The translations under genes and the position numbers were made by a program. A DNA stretch of 34,877 nucleotides from contig JAEOUN010000094.1 of NCBI GenBank assembly GCA_016839245.1, forward strand, positions 1 through 34,877, in the 5' to 3' direction. The notes beneath the pieces are model-generated. The model ran no database searches and was not told the DNA's origin. It was given only the letters and a program-made list of their open reading frames with translations. The stretch is from Candidatus Thorarchaeota archaeon. Its GTDB lineage: Archaea; Asgardarchaeota; Thorarchaeia; Thorarchaeales; Thorarchaeaceae. This document shows positions 8,165 through 15,952 of this stretch, piece by piece. Within the stretch, counting starts at the first letter, position 1; every line of letters starts with the position of its first letter.

Positions 8165-8515
8165 ATGTCTGAAATTACAAGACCAATTCATCGAATTGCA
8201 GACATCTTGAGCCGTCGAGGGTTGACCATTTATGGTCGTGAGAAGATAGTCGATTTATGTGCTAGAACGGGTGTTTCTCTTATTGATGACTTTGCATCAG
8301 AACTAGGTGAGGAGGACAGTGATGCTGCTCTCCTCAGTTTCGTTGTAAATTACGCAAAACTCGGTCCCGCTGCCAAATTATCTGTTCTAACACTTGCTCG
8401 CATCTATGATGTCATAATTCCGAAGGAACTTCTAGAAAGACGACGCGTCTTTGCTGATGTTCTAGATTCACTTTCTGAATTCACGCATGAGCTAACAGAA
8501 CGTTTCAAAGGATAA
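8165..8515 (+). CDS. Unrecognised small helical protein, partner of the longin-like protein
   Basis: A 116-residue, charged, predominantly helical protein with no signal or membrane segment. I do not recognise a family. Notable stretches are RRGLTIYGREKIVDLC (about 17-32) and an amphipathic region around residues 55-90 (FVVNYAKLGPAAKLSVLTLA). It begins two bases after the stop of the longin-like gene, with a strong ribosome binding site (AGGAGGT). It therefore probably forms a complex with that product or acts in the same process (inference from coupling only). Confidence 0.7.
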   Translation: MSEITRPIHRIADILSRRGLTIYGREKIVDLCARTGVSLIDDFASELGEEDSDAALLSFVVNYAKLGPAAKLSVLTLARIYDVIIPKELLERRRVFADVLDSLSEFTHELTERFKG

Positions 8516-8545
8516 AACTGCATGGGCATTGCTTCGTTAGTTTCG

Positions 8546-8553
8546 ATTATATT
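8546..8553 (+). promoter_or_regulatory. TATA box suggesting a leaderless serine-hydrolase transcript
   Basis: ATTATATT is centred about 27 bases before the ATG at 8577, and no GGAGG-like sequence lies between them. This spacing is what archaeal leaderless transcripts show. A second AT-rich run (ATATATAG, 8561-8568) is too close to the start to serve as the box. Confidence 0.4.
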
Positions 8554-8576
8554 GTATCTGATATATAGTAAATAAA

Positions 8577-9815
8577 ATGAGATCTGTCACTACTCTCCCT
8601 GTAATTTTATTTACTGTCCTTGTCTTATCATTCCCAGTTGTGTCCTCCCTCCCTCTTCTATCTAATAAATCGTCTACTAATTCTGGAATTGCATCAAGAG
8701 ATTATTGGCCTACAGATGGTTGGAGAAATTCAACACCACAGGAACAGGGTATGAATAATGTGACATTGCAGGCGATGATGGCTCACATTCAAGATGAGGA
8801 CCTTAATGTGCATTCTGTTATTGTGATACGGCATGGTTATGTTGTTCTTGAGGAGTATCCCAATCCATATCAAGGAGTGAGTCGGACTCAGTCTTGGAAT
8901 GGAACCCATTACCTATACTCAACGACAAAGAGTTTCACCTCTTGTCTGGTAGGTATTGCCATCGACAAGGGCTATCTTGACAACAAGAGCCAAAATGTCC
9001 TCTCGTTCTTTCCTAACATGACTATTCTAAATGTAGATGAACGCAAAGAGCAGATGAGACTTGATGACCTTCTAACGATGCGATCTGGTCTTCCTTGGGA
9101 CGAAACAAGTGCTCCATTCTCATCAACTGCAAATGATGTTTGGCAGCTAAATTTCAATACAAGTGGTGGAGTCCAATTTACCTTAGATCAACCTATGAAT
9201 CATAATCCCGGCGAATATTTTCACTATAACACAGGAGCTTCTCATGTTCTCTCAGGTATTATACAAGCTACAACTGGAATGACTTCTCATGAATTCGCTA
9301 TTGAGAATCTTTTCACTCCTTTAGGTATCTCTGTCCTCTATTGGCCTCATGACATGAAAGGAGTCACATTTGGTGGATTTGATCTTCAACTTCGACCACG
9401 TGATATGGCAAAATTTGGTTATCTATTTCTCAATAATGGCTCATGGGATGGAGAACAGATAGTTTCAGAAGAATGGGTAACAGAATCAACCACAACCATT
9501 ACTGCGCTCTCTACATCTAGAGGTTATGCACGACAATGGTGGACAATGCCGGATAGAAATGTCTTCTATACTGCAGGCCTTTATGGTCAATACATTTTTG
9601 TTTCACCAGCGGATGACCTTGTCGCTGTTTTTACCTCCGGTTATGGGGCTGATGATATTGATGAGAATCCCCAGATGGTGCGTGACTATATTCTTGCAGC
9701 CGTTCTTGATGATAATTCATCAAATCCTGAAAGTGTTCTATCAATGACATTAATTGTTACACTACCTCTCATAGCATTAATGGCAATTGTTCTCTATGTT
9801 CGAAAAAAGCGATAA
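8577..9815 (+). CDS. Secreted, membrane-anchored serine hydrolase (beta-lactamase / NylB family)
   Basis: A 412-residue serine beta-lactamase-fold hydrolase (COG1680-type). Catalytic Ser115 and Lys118 lie in YLYSTTKSF, the tyrosine of the second motif is Tyr217 in YFHYNTGASH, and the third motif region is TAGLYGQYIFV. The family-typical RMRSGLPW-like segment appears as LLTMRSGLPWDE. An N-terminal hydrophobic signal (about 7-26) and a C-terminal membrane helix (about 387-408) followed by RKKR place the enzyme outside the cell, tethered to the membrane. Such proteins cleave amides or esters, including D-amino-acid peptides and 6-aminohexanoate oligomers; the substrate here is unknown. Asn-X-Ser/Thr sites are frequent, fitting a surface glycoprotein. 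No beta-lactam resistance role should be assumed in an archaeon. Confidence 0.87.
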   Translation: MRSVTTLPVILFTVLVLSFPVVSSLPLLSNKSSTNSGIASRDYWPTDGWRNSTPQEQGMNNVTLQAMMAHIQDEDLNVHSVIVIRHGYVVLEEYPNPYQGVSRTQSWNGTHYLYSTTKSFTSCLVGIAIDKGYLDNKSQNVLSFFPNMTILNVDERKEQMRLDDLLTMRSGLPWDETSAPFSSTANDVWQLNFNTSGGVQFTLDQPMNHNPGEYFHYNTGASHVLSGIIQATTGMTSHEFAIENLFTPLGISVLYWPHDMKGVTFGGFDLQLRPRDMAKFGYLFLNNGSWDGEQIVSEEWVTESTTTITALSTSRGYARQWWTMPDRNVFYTAGLYGQYIFVSPADDLVAVFTSGYGADDIDENPQMVRDYILAAVLDDNSSNPESVLSMTLIVTLPLIALMAIVLYVRKKR

Positions 9816-9861
9816 TCCATTCTAAGCAAAAGATTGAACTAGTTCATCGTTTACGATAGAA

Positions 9862-10392
9862 ATGGATGTGTGCGCCATGAGTCCTTCGTACCTGTACAAG
9901 ATATGTACGGTTGGATCATCAGCTGTCGGAAAGACAAGCATGATTCTACGATACACCACCGGTAAATTCAGAGAATACTATACTCCTACTCTTGGAGCTG
10001 ATTTTTCTATAAAGAATATGCAATTTGATGGCAGTAAGGTAAAGCTGCAAATTTGGGATCTTGGATCGCAGGATTTTCTAGAAGTCGTACGATCTGGTTA
10101 CTATCAAGGCGCTAGAGGTATAATCTATATGTTTGATGTAACCCGTCCTGATACAATGGAGGAACTCTGGAATTGGAAAAAAGAGGCTGACAACCATATC
10201 AAAGGTGCAGTCAGCTTAGTGGTTGCAAATAAGGCTGATTTAACCTCTGAGCGTGAAATTTCATCTGAGGACGGAATGAAGTTTGCAAAGAAATTCCTCG
10301 CTGACTATCATGAGACCTCAGTGAAACTTAATGATGGGATTGATGACACCTTTACTACAATTGCAAAGAAGATTATGGGTAAGAAAACTTAG
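9862..10392 (+). CDS. Small GTPase (Ras/Rab/Arf-like) with atypical switch II
   Basis: A 176-residue eukaryote-like small GTPase. The P-loop is GSSAVGKTS (18-26). The switch I threonine is in TPTLGADF (Thr43). NKAD (123-126) binds guanine, and ETSVK (151-155) is the fifth motif. The DxxG motif reads WDLGSQDF (65-72): Asp66 and Gln70 are kept, but the invariant glycine is Ser69 (codon TCG at 10066). There is no C-terminal cysteine, so lipid attachment as in Rab/Ras is not expected. The protein is probably cytosolic or recruited through partners. Start at 9862 or the in-frame ATG at 9877; neither has a clear ribosome binding site. Longin and roadblock-like proteins, usual partners of such GTPases, are encoded upstream at 45 and 6844. 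Confidence 0.92.
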   Translation: MDVCAMSPSYLYKICTVGSSAVGKTSMILRYTTGKFREYYTPTLGADFSIKNMQFDGSKVKLQIWDLGSQDFLEVVRSGYYQGARGIIYMFDVTRPDTMEELWNWKKEADNHIKGAVSLVVANKADLTSEREISSEDGMKFAKKFLADYHETSVKLNDGIDDTFTTIAKKIMGKKT

Positions 10393-10564
10393 GTATTCTC
10401 TTGATAATGATTACTCCCTTTGCAGGATGAGATCATTTTTCGTTTAAGGATGAAACCCTAGATTGTCTATTAGAATTGTTGAAAAATCAAGATTCGTTGA
10501 TTAATCAAAAAAGGAATCATGAGCTGCTATATTCCAACTCTATTAGCAGATTAATTATTGAAGA
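10393..10564. other. Non-coding part of a convergent intergenic region
   Basis: No open frame of note was found between the GTPase and the terminator hairpin. It contains AATGAT/ATCATT followed by TTTT (10406-10440), a possible weak terminator of the GTPase gene. It also contains a perfect 12-base palindrome, TTGATTAATCAA (10497-10508). Confidence 0.4.
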
Positions 10565-10603
10565 GAAAGCTAGTACACTTTTGGGTGCGTGTACTAGTCT
10601 TTC
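10565..10603. terminator. Long hairpin between convergent genes
   Basis: GAAAG plus CTAGTACAC (10565-10578) pairs with GTGTACTAG (10589-10597) and CTTTC (10599-10603). One base is bulged and the loop is 10 bases, so 14 base pairs form in total. It sits 12 bases beyond the stop of the minus-strand gene at 10616 and downstream of the GTPase. A two-way terminator or 3'-end-protecting element is the simplest reading. No U-tract follows on the plus strand. Confidence 0.5.
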
Positions 10604-10615
10604 AATCCATTTAGA

Positions 10616-11704
10616 TTATAATTCCGCACCACAATTTTGACATTTGAGGACTCCTTGTTCGTTCTTTGAACCACAGAATGGGCAAACGACAAGTACTCTT
10701 GTCATTACTTCTCTCTCTTTCACAGTATCTCTGTGTCCAGAAGGTGATGGCGAAGAAGGTGGAAGAACAACGTGATCTACTGCGGGAACGCCAGTGCCAC
10801 CTCTTTGTCTTCGTGACAATACAACACAAAGAATTATGCATAATACAATAACACTTGCAATCATACCAACTACGATTGGATCTGAGAAGGGATCATCATC
10901 TGACTGCGTCGTAGATGTACCAGTTGTCACAACTGCAGAAGTATCAATTGTCAGACCAAATGAGAGCGTAACAGTATCTGCCTCTTCTTTCGCTATGAAA
11001 AGAATGTGCCATACTCCAGTTGTGGGAATTGTGAATGCATCAATGTTCGCAACATGCATGTCTTCCTGAGCGGCATAGACATCAGCAGTACCACCCGCAT
11101 ACCAGATATTGTAGTTAGCATCATCACAGATGAAAAAATCCACACCATCAGTAGGGAAGAACGTTTCATACCATCCATCAATTTCTGTTCCAGCATAATA
11201 GGTGTCAGCAATATGATAGAACTCATCAGGTTCTAATACTTCTCCATATCCAGTAAGATCATATTCTGATGGTGAGTAATAGGGAATATTATCATTGTTC
11301 TTATCCCAGCCTATGTCAACGCTTACAGTTGAATATCCATCATAATTGCTGAGGACAACATACCACGTATCAGCATAGGGGATAGTGAAGGAATATCCTA
11401 GTGTATGCATATCTTCTTCAGATTCATATACCACCGCTGAAAAGCTTTTTTCCCATGAATTCAGATTAACCTGGTCACATATGAAGAAATCTAATCCTTG
11501 GCTGGATGCATGTGTTTCAAAATAACCAGAAACCGTGTCATTTTCCGCAAAGGTGTCCCAGATTTTATACCATTGTCCCGAGGTGAGAGATATGTTCGTA
11601 TACTCGCTATCAAAATTGAGAGTTTCTATCGGTTGCGCCTGAGCTGCAACAGCAACAAAGAGAAATGTGACGATTAGGATAGTAAGATATTTGACCTTGA
11701 TCAA
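10616..11704 (-). CDS. Membrane protein: two secreted beta-sandwich repeats plus cytoplasmic zinc ribbon
   Basis: A 362-residue type I membrane protein. A signal peptide (about 5-23, ending AQA) is followed by two homologous extracellular repeats (about 39-133 and 156-252). Both repeats carry DFFICD, an EDMH tetrapeptide and FTIP before a Trp-containing strand. The pattern suggests a GOLD/emp24- or PPC-like beta-sandwich. A membrane helix spans about 275-297, then comes a Pro/Ser-rich linker. The cytoplasmic C-terminus is a zinc ribbon with Cys341, 344, 355 and 358 (CPFCGS, CQNCGAE). The layout suggests outside ligand binding linked to a cytoplasmic interaction module; function is not known. 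TTG start at 11704, with GGAGGAT upstream on the minus strand. Confidence 0.8.
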   Translation of the reverse strand: MIKVKYLTILIVTFLFVAVAAQAQPIETLNFDSEYTNISLTSGQWYKIWDTFAENDTVSGYFETHASSQGLDFFICDQVNLNSWEKSFSAVVYESEEDMHTLGYSFTIPYADTWYVVLSNYDGYSTVSVDIGWDKNNDNIPYYSPSEYDLTGYGEVLEPDEFYHIADTYYAGTEIDGWYETFFPTDGVDFFICDDANYNIWYAGGTADVYAAQEDMHVANIDAFTIPTTGVWHILFIAKEEADTVTLSFGLTIDTSAVVTTGTSTTQSDDDPFSDPIVVGMIASVIVLCIILCVVLSRRQRGGTGVPAVDHVVLPPSSPSPSGHRDTVKEREVMTRVLVVCPFCGSKNEQGVLKCQNCGAEL

Positions 11705-11821
11705 TTCGGATTATCCTCCGATTGCTAACTCGCGACTTAATTGGAAGTTTACTCATATACCTTTCTTAGATATAGGGTCTACATGTTGAAGGTCTGACAA
11801 AAACACCTACAATGGACTGAT

Positions 11822-12805
11822 TCAAAGTCTATGAATTATACGTTCCTTCAAAATCCTAATTGTATCTAATCCATTCCTACGGAGGTCTCCAAAAACAGGC
11901 AAGCAAATATTGACTGCATCCACTTCTTGTTTGTATTTCAATAGTTTCTCAATGACTGTATCTGGTGGTCCTGCAATCTCCTTTGATATTGTCTTTTCCA
12001 GCCATTTCTCTTTAATTTCCTGGGTTAACATCTTGTCTTGCCAATTTTGCTTCAATACCTGTTCTTTTCTATCTCTGAAATCATCATCATCATCACCCAA
12101 GACTATTGCCATTACACCTACTGACCACATCATCCTATCATAGTCACGACCAACTTTTTCGCACATGATTTTCATGCGTTCTTTTTTCTGAACGATATCT
12201 GTAGGTGTCGCGCTCACATAATCAAGACCATCTGCATATCTCGCGGCTGTTTCTTCCATCAAAGGTGCCTCCAGTGTTTCTGTTCCGATCCATATTGGAA
12301 TACGTGGCTGTTGTATTGGTTTTGGCTGAAACATCACTTCCTTAATCTTGTAAAACTCACCATTAAAGCTGGGTCTATCTACAGTCCAGAGCAGATTTAT
12401 GATCTGAATTGCTTCTCTGAGTTGAAGTATTCTTACTTTCGTAGAAGGAAATGGATATCCATATGCCTCATATTCACTAGCTTTCCAGCCTGCTCCAATT
12501 CCTAAATCCATTCTACCATTAGAGGCGTTGTCGAGAATTGCGACTATTTTTGCAAGAAGAGCTGGATTTCTGTAGGACTGCGATGTGACCTGAGTTCCTA
12601 GGCGAATCCGTTTTGTCTGTGGAGTCAATAGGGCAATTATGGTCCACGCTTCGGATGAGCTCTTTTCAGAGCCCTCAACATTCCCAAAGAAGTGGTCAGA
12701 GACTGTGAGGCGATAGAATCCCGCATCTTCCGCCGCCTTTGTAATTACCACAATATCCTCATAGGTATACCCCATCTGAGGTTCAATATGGACACTAATT
12801 TTCAT
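11822..12805 (-). CDS. LLM-class (luciferase-like) oxidoreductase, probably F420-dependent
   Basis: A 327-residue TIM-barrel protein of the bacterial luciferase/F420-dependent oxidoreductase superfamily. Characteristic segments are ISVHIEPQMGYTY at the N-terminus, DHFFGN near residue 40, RIRLGTQVTSQSYRNPALLAK, and DLGIGAGWKASEYEAYGYPFPS, the family's cofactor-loop signature. PIWIGT follows. In archaea most such enzymes use coenzyme F420 for hydride transfer; the substrate cannot be read from sequence. I prefer the ATG at 12805 over an in-frame ATG at 12847. It has a GGGTGG upstream, and family members begin right at this strand. It is divergent from the FAD dehydrogenase at 12970, with about 165 bases between them. 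Confidence 0.87.
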   Translation of the reverse strand: MKISVHIEPQMGYTYEDIVVITKAAEDAGFYRLTVSDHFFGNVEGSEKSSSEAWTIIALLTPQTKRIRLGTQVTSQSYRNPALLAKIVAILDNASNGRMDLGIGAGWKASEYEAYGYPFPSTKVRILQLREAIQIINLLWTVDRPSFNGEFYKIKEVMFQPKPIQQPRIPIWIGTETLEAPLMEETAARYADGLDYVSATPTDIVQKKERMKIMCEKVGRDYDRMMWSVGVMAIVLGDDDDDFRDRKEQVLKQNWQDKMLTQEIKEKWLEKTISKEIAGPPDTVIEKLLKYKQEVDAVNICLPVFGDLRRNGLDTIRILKERIIHRL

Positions 12806-12969
12806 TCTAACCACCCAAATGGTATTCGATTTGTCTTCTTGAAACAAGATAAGGCACTATTTCTACGCAACAATTGTCAGCCGAATTCTATTTATGAGGG
12901 ATTTTTCCAGCCAAGTATTGCTTTCGACAATTCACGATTCAGCTTTTTGCTGATAACGGAGGATTATAG

Positions 12970-14487
12970 TTGAGTAACTACAACAAGGTAACTGACGAAG
13001 TGGTTAAGAAACTGGTTGCCATTTGCGGCGAACAATATGTCACTACCAGTGAACCTCTTCGTTATTCATATATGGCACGTGGCATCATGGGTCTCGAAGC
13101 CGAGCTGCCAGAGGTCATTGTGAGACCTGAGAATGTAGAGCAGGTTTCCAAGATTCTCATCGTAGCCAACGAGAACTTGTCCCCCGTCACACCTGCAGCT
13201 GGTGGTCTAAGTGGAGGATTTGCTCTTCCTGCCATCAAGCCTGGTGGCATCTACATGGACATGACTCGAATGAATAATATGACTGTTGATACTGAAAATC
13301 GAGTCATGGTTGTAGAGCCAGGTGTGAAATCGGGTGATGCCTGGAGAATTTTCAAGACACAGTATCCTGATTGGGCTCCACCTATTCCTGATGGTGCACC
13401 TCCTGCTGCAACAGTTCTTGGTGATGCCATTGAGAGAGGATTTAGTCTGGTCACTGGCGTATATGGTCCTCAAGCAGATATGATCATGGGTTTGGAGATA
13501 GTCCTACCAACCGGTGAAATATTTCATACTGGTTCGTGGGCGTTGCCAGGCGCAAAGCCCTTCTATCGCTGGGGCGTTGGTCCAAATCCAGATGGTCTCT
13601 TCTTGGGTTCACAAGGGTCTATGGGTATCATAACGAAATGTGCGATTAAGATGGTCCCACACCCCCACTACAAGACTGTTGTTGCATATGGTGGTGAGAG
13701 CTGGGATGACATTGTCAAACCTGCTTGGGAGATATCTAAACATGAGCTTGGTATTGGTGAGAAAACAGTCATGGTGCAGGGTGGCAACTATGAATTGGTC
13801 ATGACTCGATGGCCCAAGACGAATGTCCCCATCGATTATGAATTCTACAAGAAAATTGGTGTGGACAAGAAATGGATGAACTACGAGGTCTGGGCATGGT
13901 CCCAAGAGGAGCTAGATTTTACTCTGAAGGGTATTGACAAGATCTACAAAGATTATGAAGTCCGCGAGAAACGCACCACACCTCAACAACAACTCCATCC
14001 AAAGCAAATTGCCTCACGGCTCAAGAAACCGAATAAGATTGCCATTCCATATTCTCTCTGGCAAGCTGGGTTCCTCTTCATAACATGGTACTGTCCATGG
14101 CTTGAGTCCAGTGCTATGATGGAGGAGTACTGTGCATCGATGGCGGATTATGGTTTCCCAGAAACAATGTGGGTTGCATCCATCGATCATGCACGTCAAG
14201 CTATCGTAATGCCAATCCTCTGTTTCGACAGTACGGAGCCTGGAATCTATGATAAGATACGTGAGTTTAATCTTGAGACTACAAGGAGTTTCCTAAAGAA
14301 GGGTTGGATCAATTATCGACCTGATCCATTTGTGCATGCCCCTGAAACCTTCTCAAAGGCAAAAGAATACTACAAGATGCTAGTGAAATTCCGAAAGGTA
14401 CTCGATCCGAACATGATACTACATCCAGGTCGTCTCGCTATCCCATGGGAAAGCGTCACGGACCTTCCCAACCCCATTAAGGAGTGA
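12970..14487 (+). CDS. FAD-binding dehydrogenase (PCMH/GlcD type)
   Basis: A 505-residue flavoprotein with a PCMH-type FAD domain (about 40-225): PEVIVRPENVEQVSKIL, TPAAGGLSGGFALPAI for pyrophosphate binding, VEPGVKSGDAWRIF, and GSQGSMGIITKCAIKM. The C-terminal substrate/cap domain ends with LDPNMILHPGRLAIPWE, as in glycolate/lactate dehydrogenases and vanillyl-alcohol-oxidase relatives. It likely oxidises a hydroxy acid or similar compound in the cytoplasm. Electrons would pass to the HdrD-like protein encoded 71 bases downstream, as in other GlcD/GlcF-type pairs. TTG start at 12970, with GGAGGAT at 12958-12964. The donor cannot be told: D-lactate, glycolate, 2-hydroxyglutarate or a phenolic compound are all possible. 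Confidence 0.87.
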   Translation: MSNYNKVTDEVVKKLVAICGEQYVTTSEPLRYSYMARGIMGLEAELPEVIVRPENVEQVSKILIVANENLSPVTPAAGGLSGGFALPAIKPGGIYMDMTRMNNMTVDTENRVMVVEPGVKSGDAWRIFKTQYPDWAPPIPDGAPPAATVLGDAIERGFSLVTGVYGPQADMIMGLEIVLPTGEIFHTGSWALPGAKPFYRWGVGPNPDGLFLGSQGSMGIITKCAIKMVPHPHYKTVVAYGGESWDDIVKPAWEISKHELGIGEKTVMVQGGNYELVMTRWPKTNVPIDYEFYKKIGVDKKWMNYEVWAWSQEELDFTLKGIDKIYKDYEVREKRTTPQQQLHPKQIASRLKKPNKIAIPYSLWQAGFLFITWYCPWLESSAMMEEYCASMADYGFPETMWVASIDHARQAIVMPILCFDSTEPGIYDKIREFNLETTRSFLKKGWINYRPDPFVHAPETFSKAKEYYKMLVKFRKVLDPNMILHPGRLAIPWESVTDLPNPIKE

Positions 14488-14558
14488 AACCAGAGTGTCG
14501 GAGTATGTTACAAAACGTAACGTTATTAATATGAAAAAGAAAGGGAGGAAAGATTGAG

Positions 14559-15875
14559 ATGACAAGTCTAGAAAACCTTCGCAACATTAACGCGCGTTGT
14601 ATTCACTGTCGTGCCTGTCAGTATGCTTACTCTGGAGAGCCTGACCGAGAGGGAAAGAATGAGGAGTACACTGGCATGCTTCAAGGTTGCCCTGCTGGCC
14701 TTTATTTTGGCTGGGAGGGGTACTTTAACAGCGGTAAACAATGGATGGCTCGAGCATTTTTGAATGGTGAGCTTCCAGCCAGTCGAGAACTGCTTGAAGT
14801 TGCTGAAGCTTGTACAACATGTGGTATGTGCGAAACCCAATGTCCGAATTATATTGATACAGTCCATGTGACTGAGGAACTTCGTGCTGCAATCATCGAG
14901 TCTGGGATTGAACCTCTTGACAAACACAAGAAATTTGGAGAGATGGTTAGTACCGAGGATATGCGAAATCCCTACAAGGAGGCTCGGAGTGATCGTACAA
15001 AGTGGGCTCAAGAAAAGTACGCTGACCATATCGATAAGGATGTAAAGATTGGCTATTTTGTTGGTTGTACTGGTGCTTATCGCCAGCAGCATGTGGCAGA
15101 CCATACAGCTTCTATTCTGAAGAAACTTGGAGTCGACTTCACAATAATCTCTGAAGAGGTCTGTTGTGGATCACCTATTCTGAGGACTGGTCAAAAAGAT
15201 GTCTTTGAAGATGTTATGAACAAGAACCTCGAAACCTTCAAAGACTTTGATCTGCTACTCTTCTCCTGTGCAGGATGCTATAAGACAATCAGGAATGACT
15301 ATCCACGAATCAGTGGGAAACCATTGCCCTTTAAGACTCGACACACTGTTGAGTATGTCTACGACCTATTGCACGAAGATAAACTGAAAATCGATAAGTC
15401 ATATGACAAGAAGGTCACTTGGCATGATCCTTGTCATAGCGTTCGACATGTAGGTATTGCCATTGAGAAAGAGATTCTACACAACTCAAAGAACTGGCTT
15501 CTTGATAGTAGGGCCGCTGAGAAAGCCAAAGAATCACACTATGAGATTCCTCGTGTTGTCTTGGGTGCCATTCCTGGTCTTGAGCTGAATGAGATGTACA
15601 GAATCAAGGGTGACTCATTCTGCTGTGGTGCTGGTGGTGGTGTGAAGGCACAATTTCCAGACATGGCACTCTCAACAGCAAAAGAGCGGCTCAAAGAGGC
15701 TGCATCAACTGGAGCAGATATCCTGATGACTTCCTGTCCCTTCTGTATCACTAACTTCAATGATGGAATTAAGGCATTAAAGAAGGAAGAAGAAGAAACA
15801 GGAAAGAATCTATCTTCAGTGGGTTCAAAGTTGAAAGTTGTTGAACTTCTTGAAGTCTTAGATGAACTATTGTAG
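14559..15875 (+). CDS. HdrD/GlcF-like iron-sulfur protein with two CCG domains
   Basis: A 438-residue electron-transfer subunit. The N-terminal ferredoxin-like part has two cysteine sets. One is atypical: Cys14, 17, 20 and then Cys44, 24 residues further (CIHCRAC ... GCPAG). The other is classical: Cys85, 88, 91, 95 (CTTCGMCETQCP). Two cysteine-rich CCG domains follow: GCTGAY ... EEVCCGSP ... CAGC, and HDPCHSVRH ... FCCGAGGG ... TSCPFC. These hold the non-cubane 4Fe-4S centres in HdrB/HdrD. It likely accepts electrons from the upstream FAD dehydrogenase and hands them to a quinone, heterodisulfide or other carrier. Ribosome binding site GGGAGG at 14543-14548. The 71-base gap carries a TAACGTTA palindrome (14518-14525) and an AT-rich run, possibly an internal promoter. 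Confidence 0.88.
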   Translation: MTSLENLRNINARCIHCRACQYAYSGEPDREGKNEEYTGMLQGCPAGLYFGWEGYFNSGKQWMARAFLNGELPASRELLEVAEACTTCGMCETQCPNYIDTVHVTEELRAAIIESGIEPLDKHKKFGEMVSTEDMRNPYKEARSDRTKWAQEKYADHIDKDVKIGYFVGCTGAYRQQHVADHTASILKKLGVDFTIISEEVCCGSPILRTGQKDVFEDVMNKNLETFKDFDLLLFSCAGCYKTIRNDYPRISGKPLPFKTRHTVEYVYDLLHEDKLKIDKSYDKKVTWHDPCHSVRHVGIAIEKEILHNSKNWLLDSRAAEKAKESHYEIPRVVLGAIPGLELNEMYRIKGDSFCCGAGGGVKAQFPDMALSTAKERLKEAASTGADILMTSCPFCITNFNDGIKALKKEEEETGKNLSSVGSKLKVVELLEVLDELL

Positions 15876-15887
15876 ATGTCTAGTTGT

Positions 15888-15924
15888 GACCCTACTCAAT
15901 GTAGGGTCCCCCCTCTCTTTTTTC
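15888..15924 (+). terminator. Terminator after the HdrD-like gene
   Basis: A perfect 8-bp stem, GACCCTAC (15888-15895) and GTAGGGTC (15901-15908), with a 5-base loop and a pyrimidine tract rich in T (15909-15924). It lies 13 bases after the stop at 15875 and before a convergent gene. Confidence 0.75.
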
Positions 15925-15952
15925 TAATCTCAATTCTAAGATTCAGACTTGA

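Noticed and set aside
8577..9815. Antibiotic-resistance beta-lactamase
   Set aside because: The third motif and overall pattern fit the broad COG1680/NylB hydrolases, and the protein is a membrane-anchored archaeal surface enzyme.
10666..11236. Several plus-strand open frames opposite the zinc-ribbon membrane protein
   Set aside because: They are antisense shadows. The minus-strand frame has a signal peptide, internal repeats, membrane helix and zinc ribbon.
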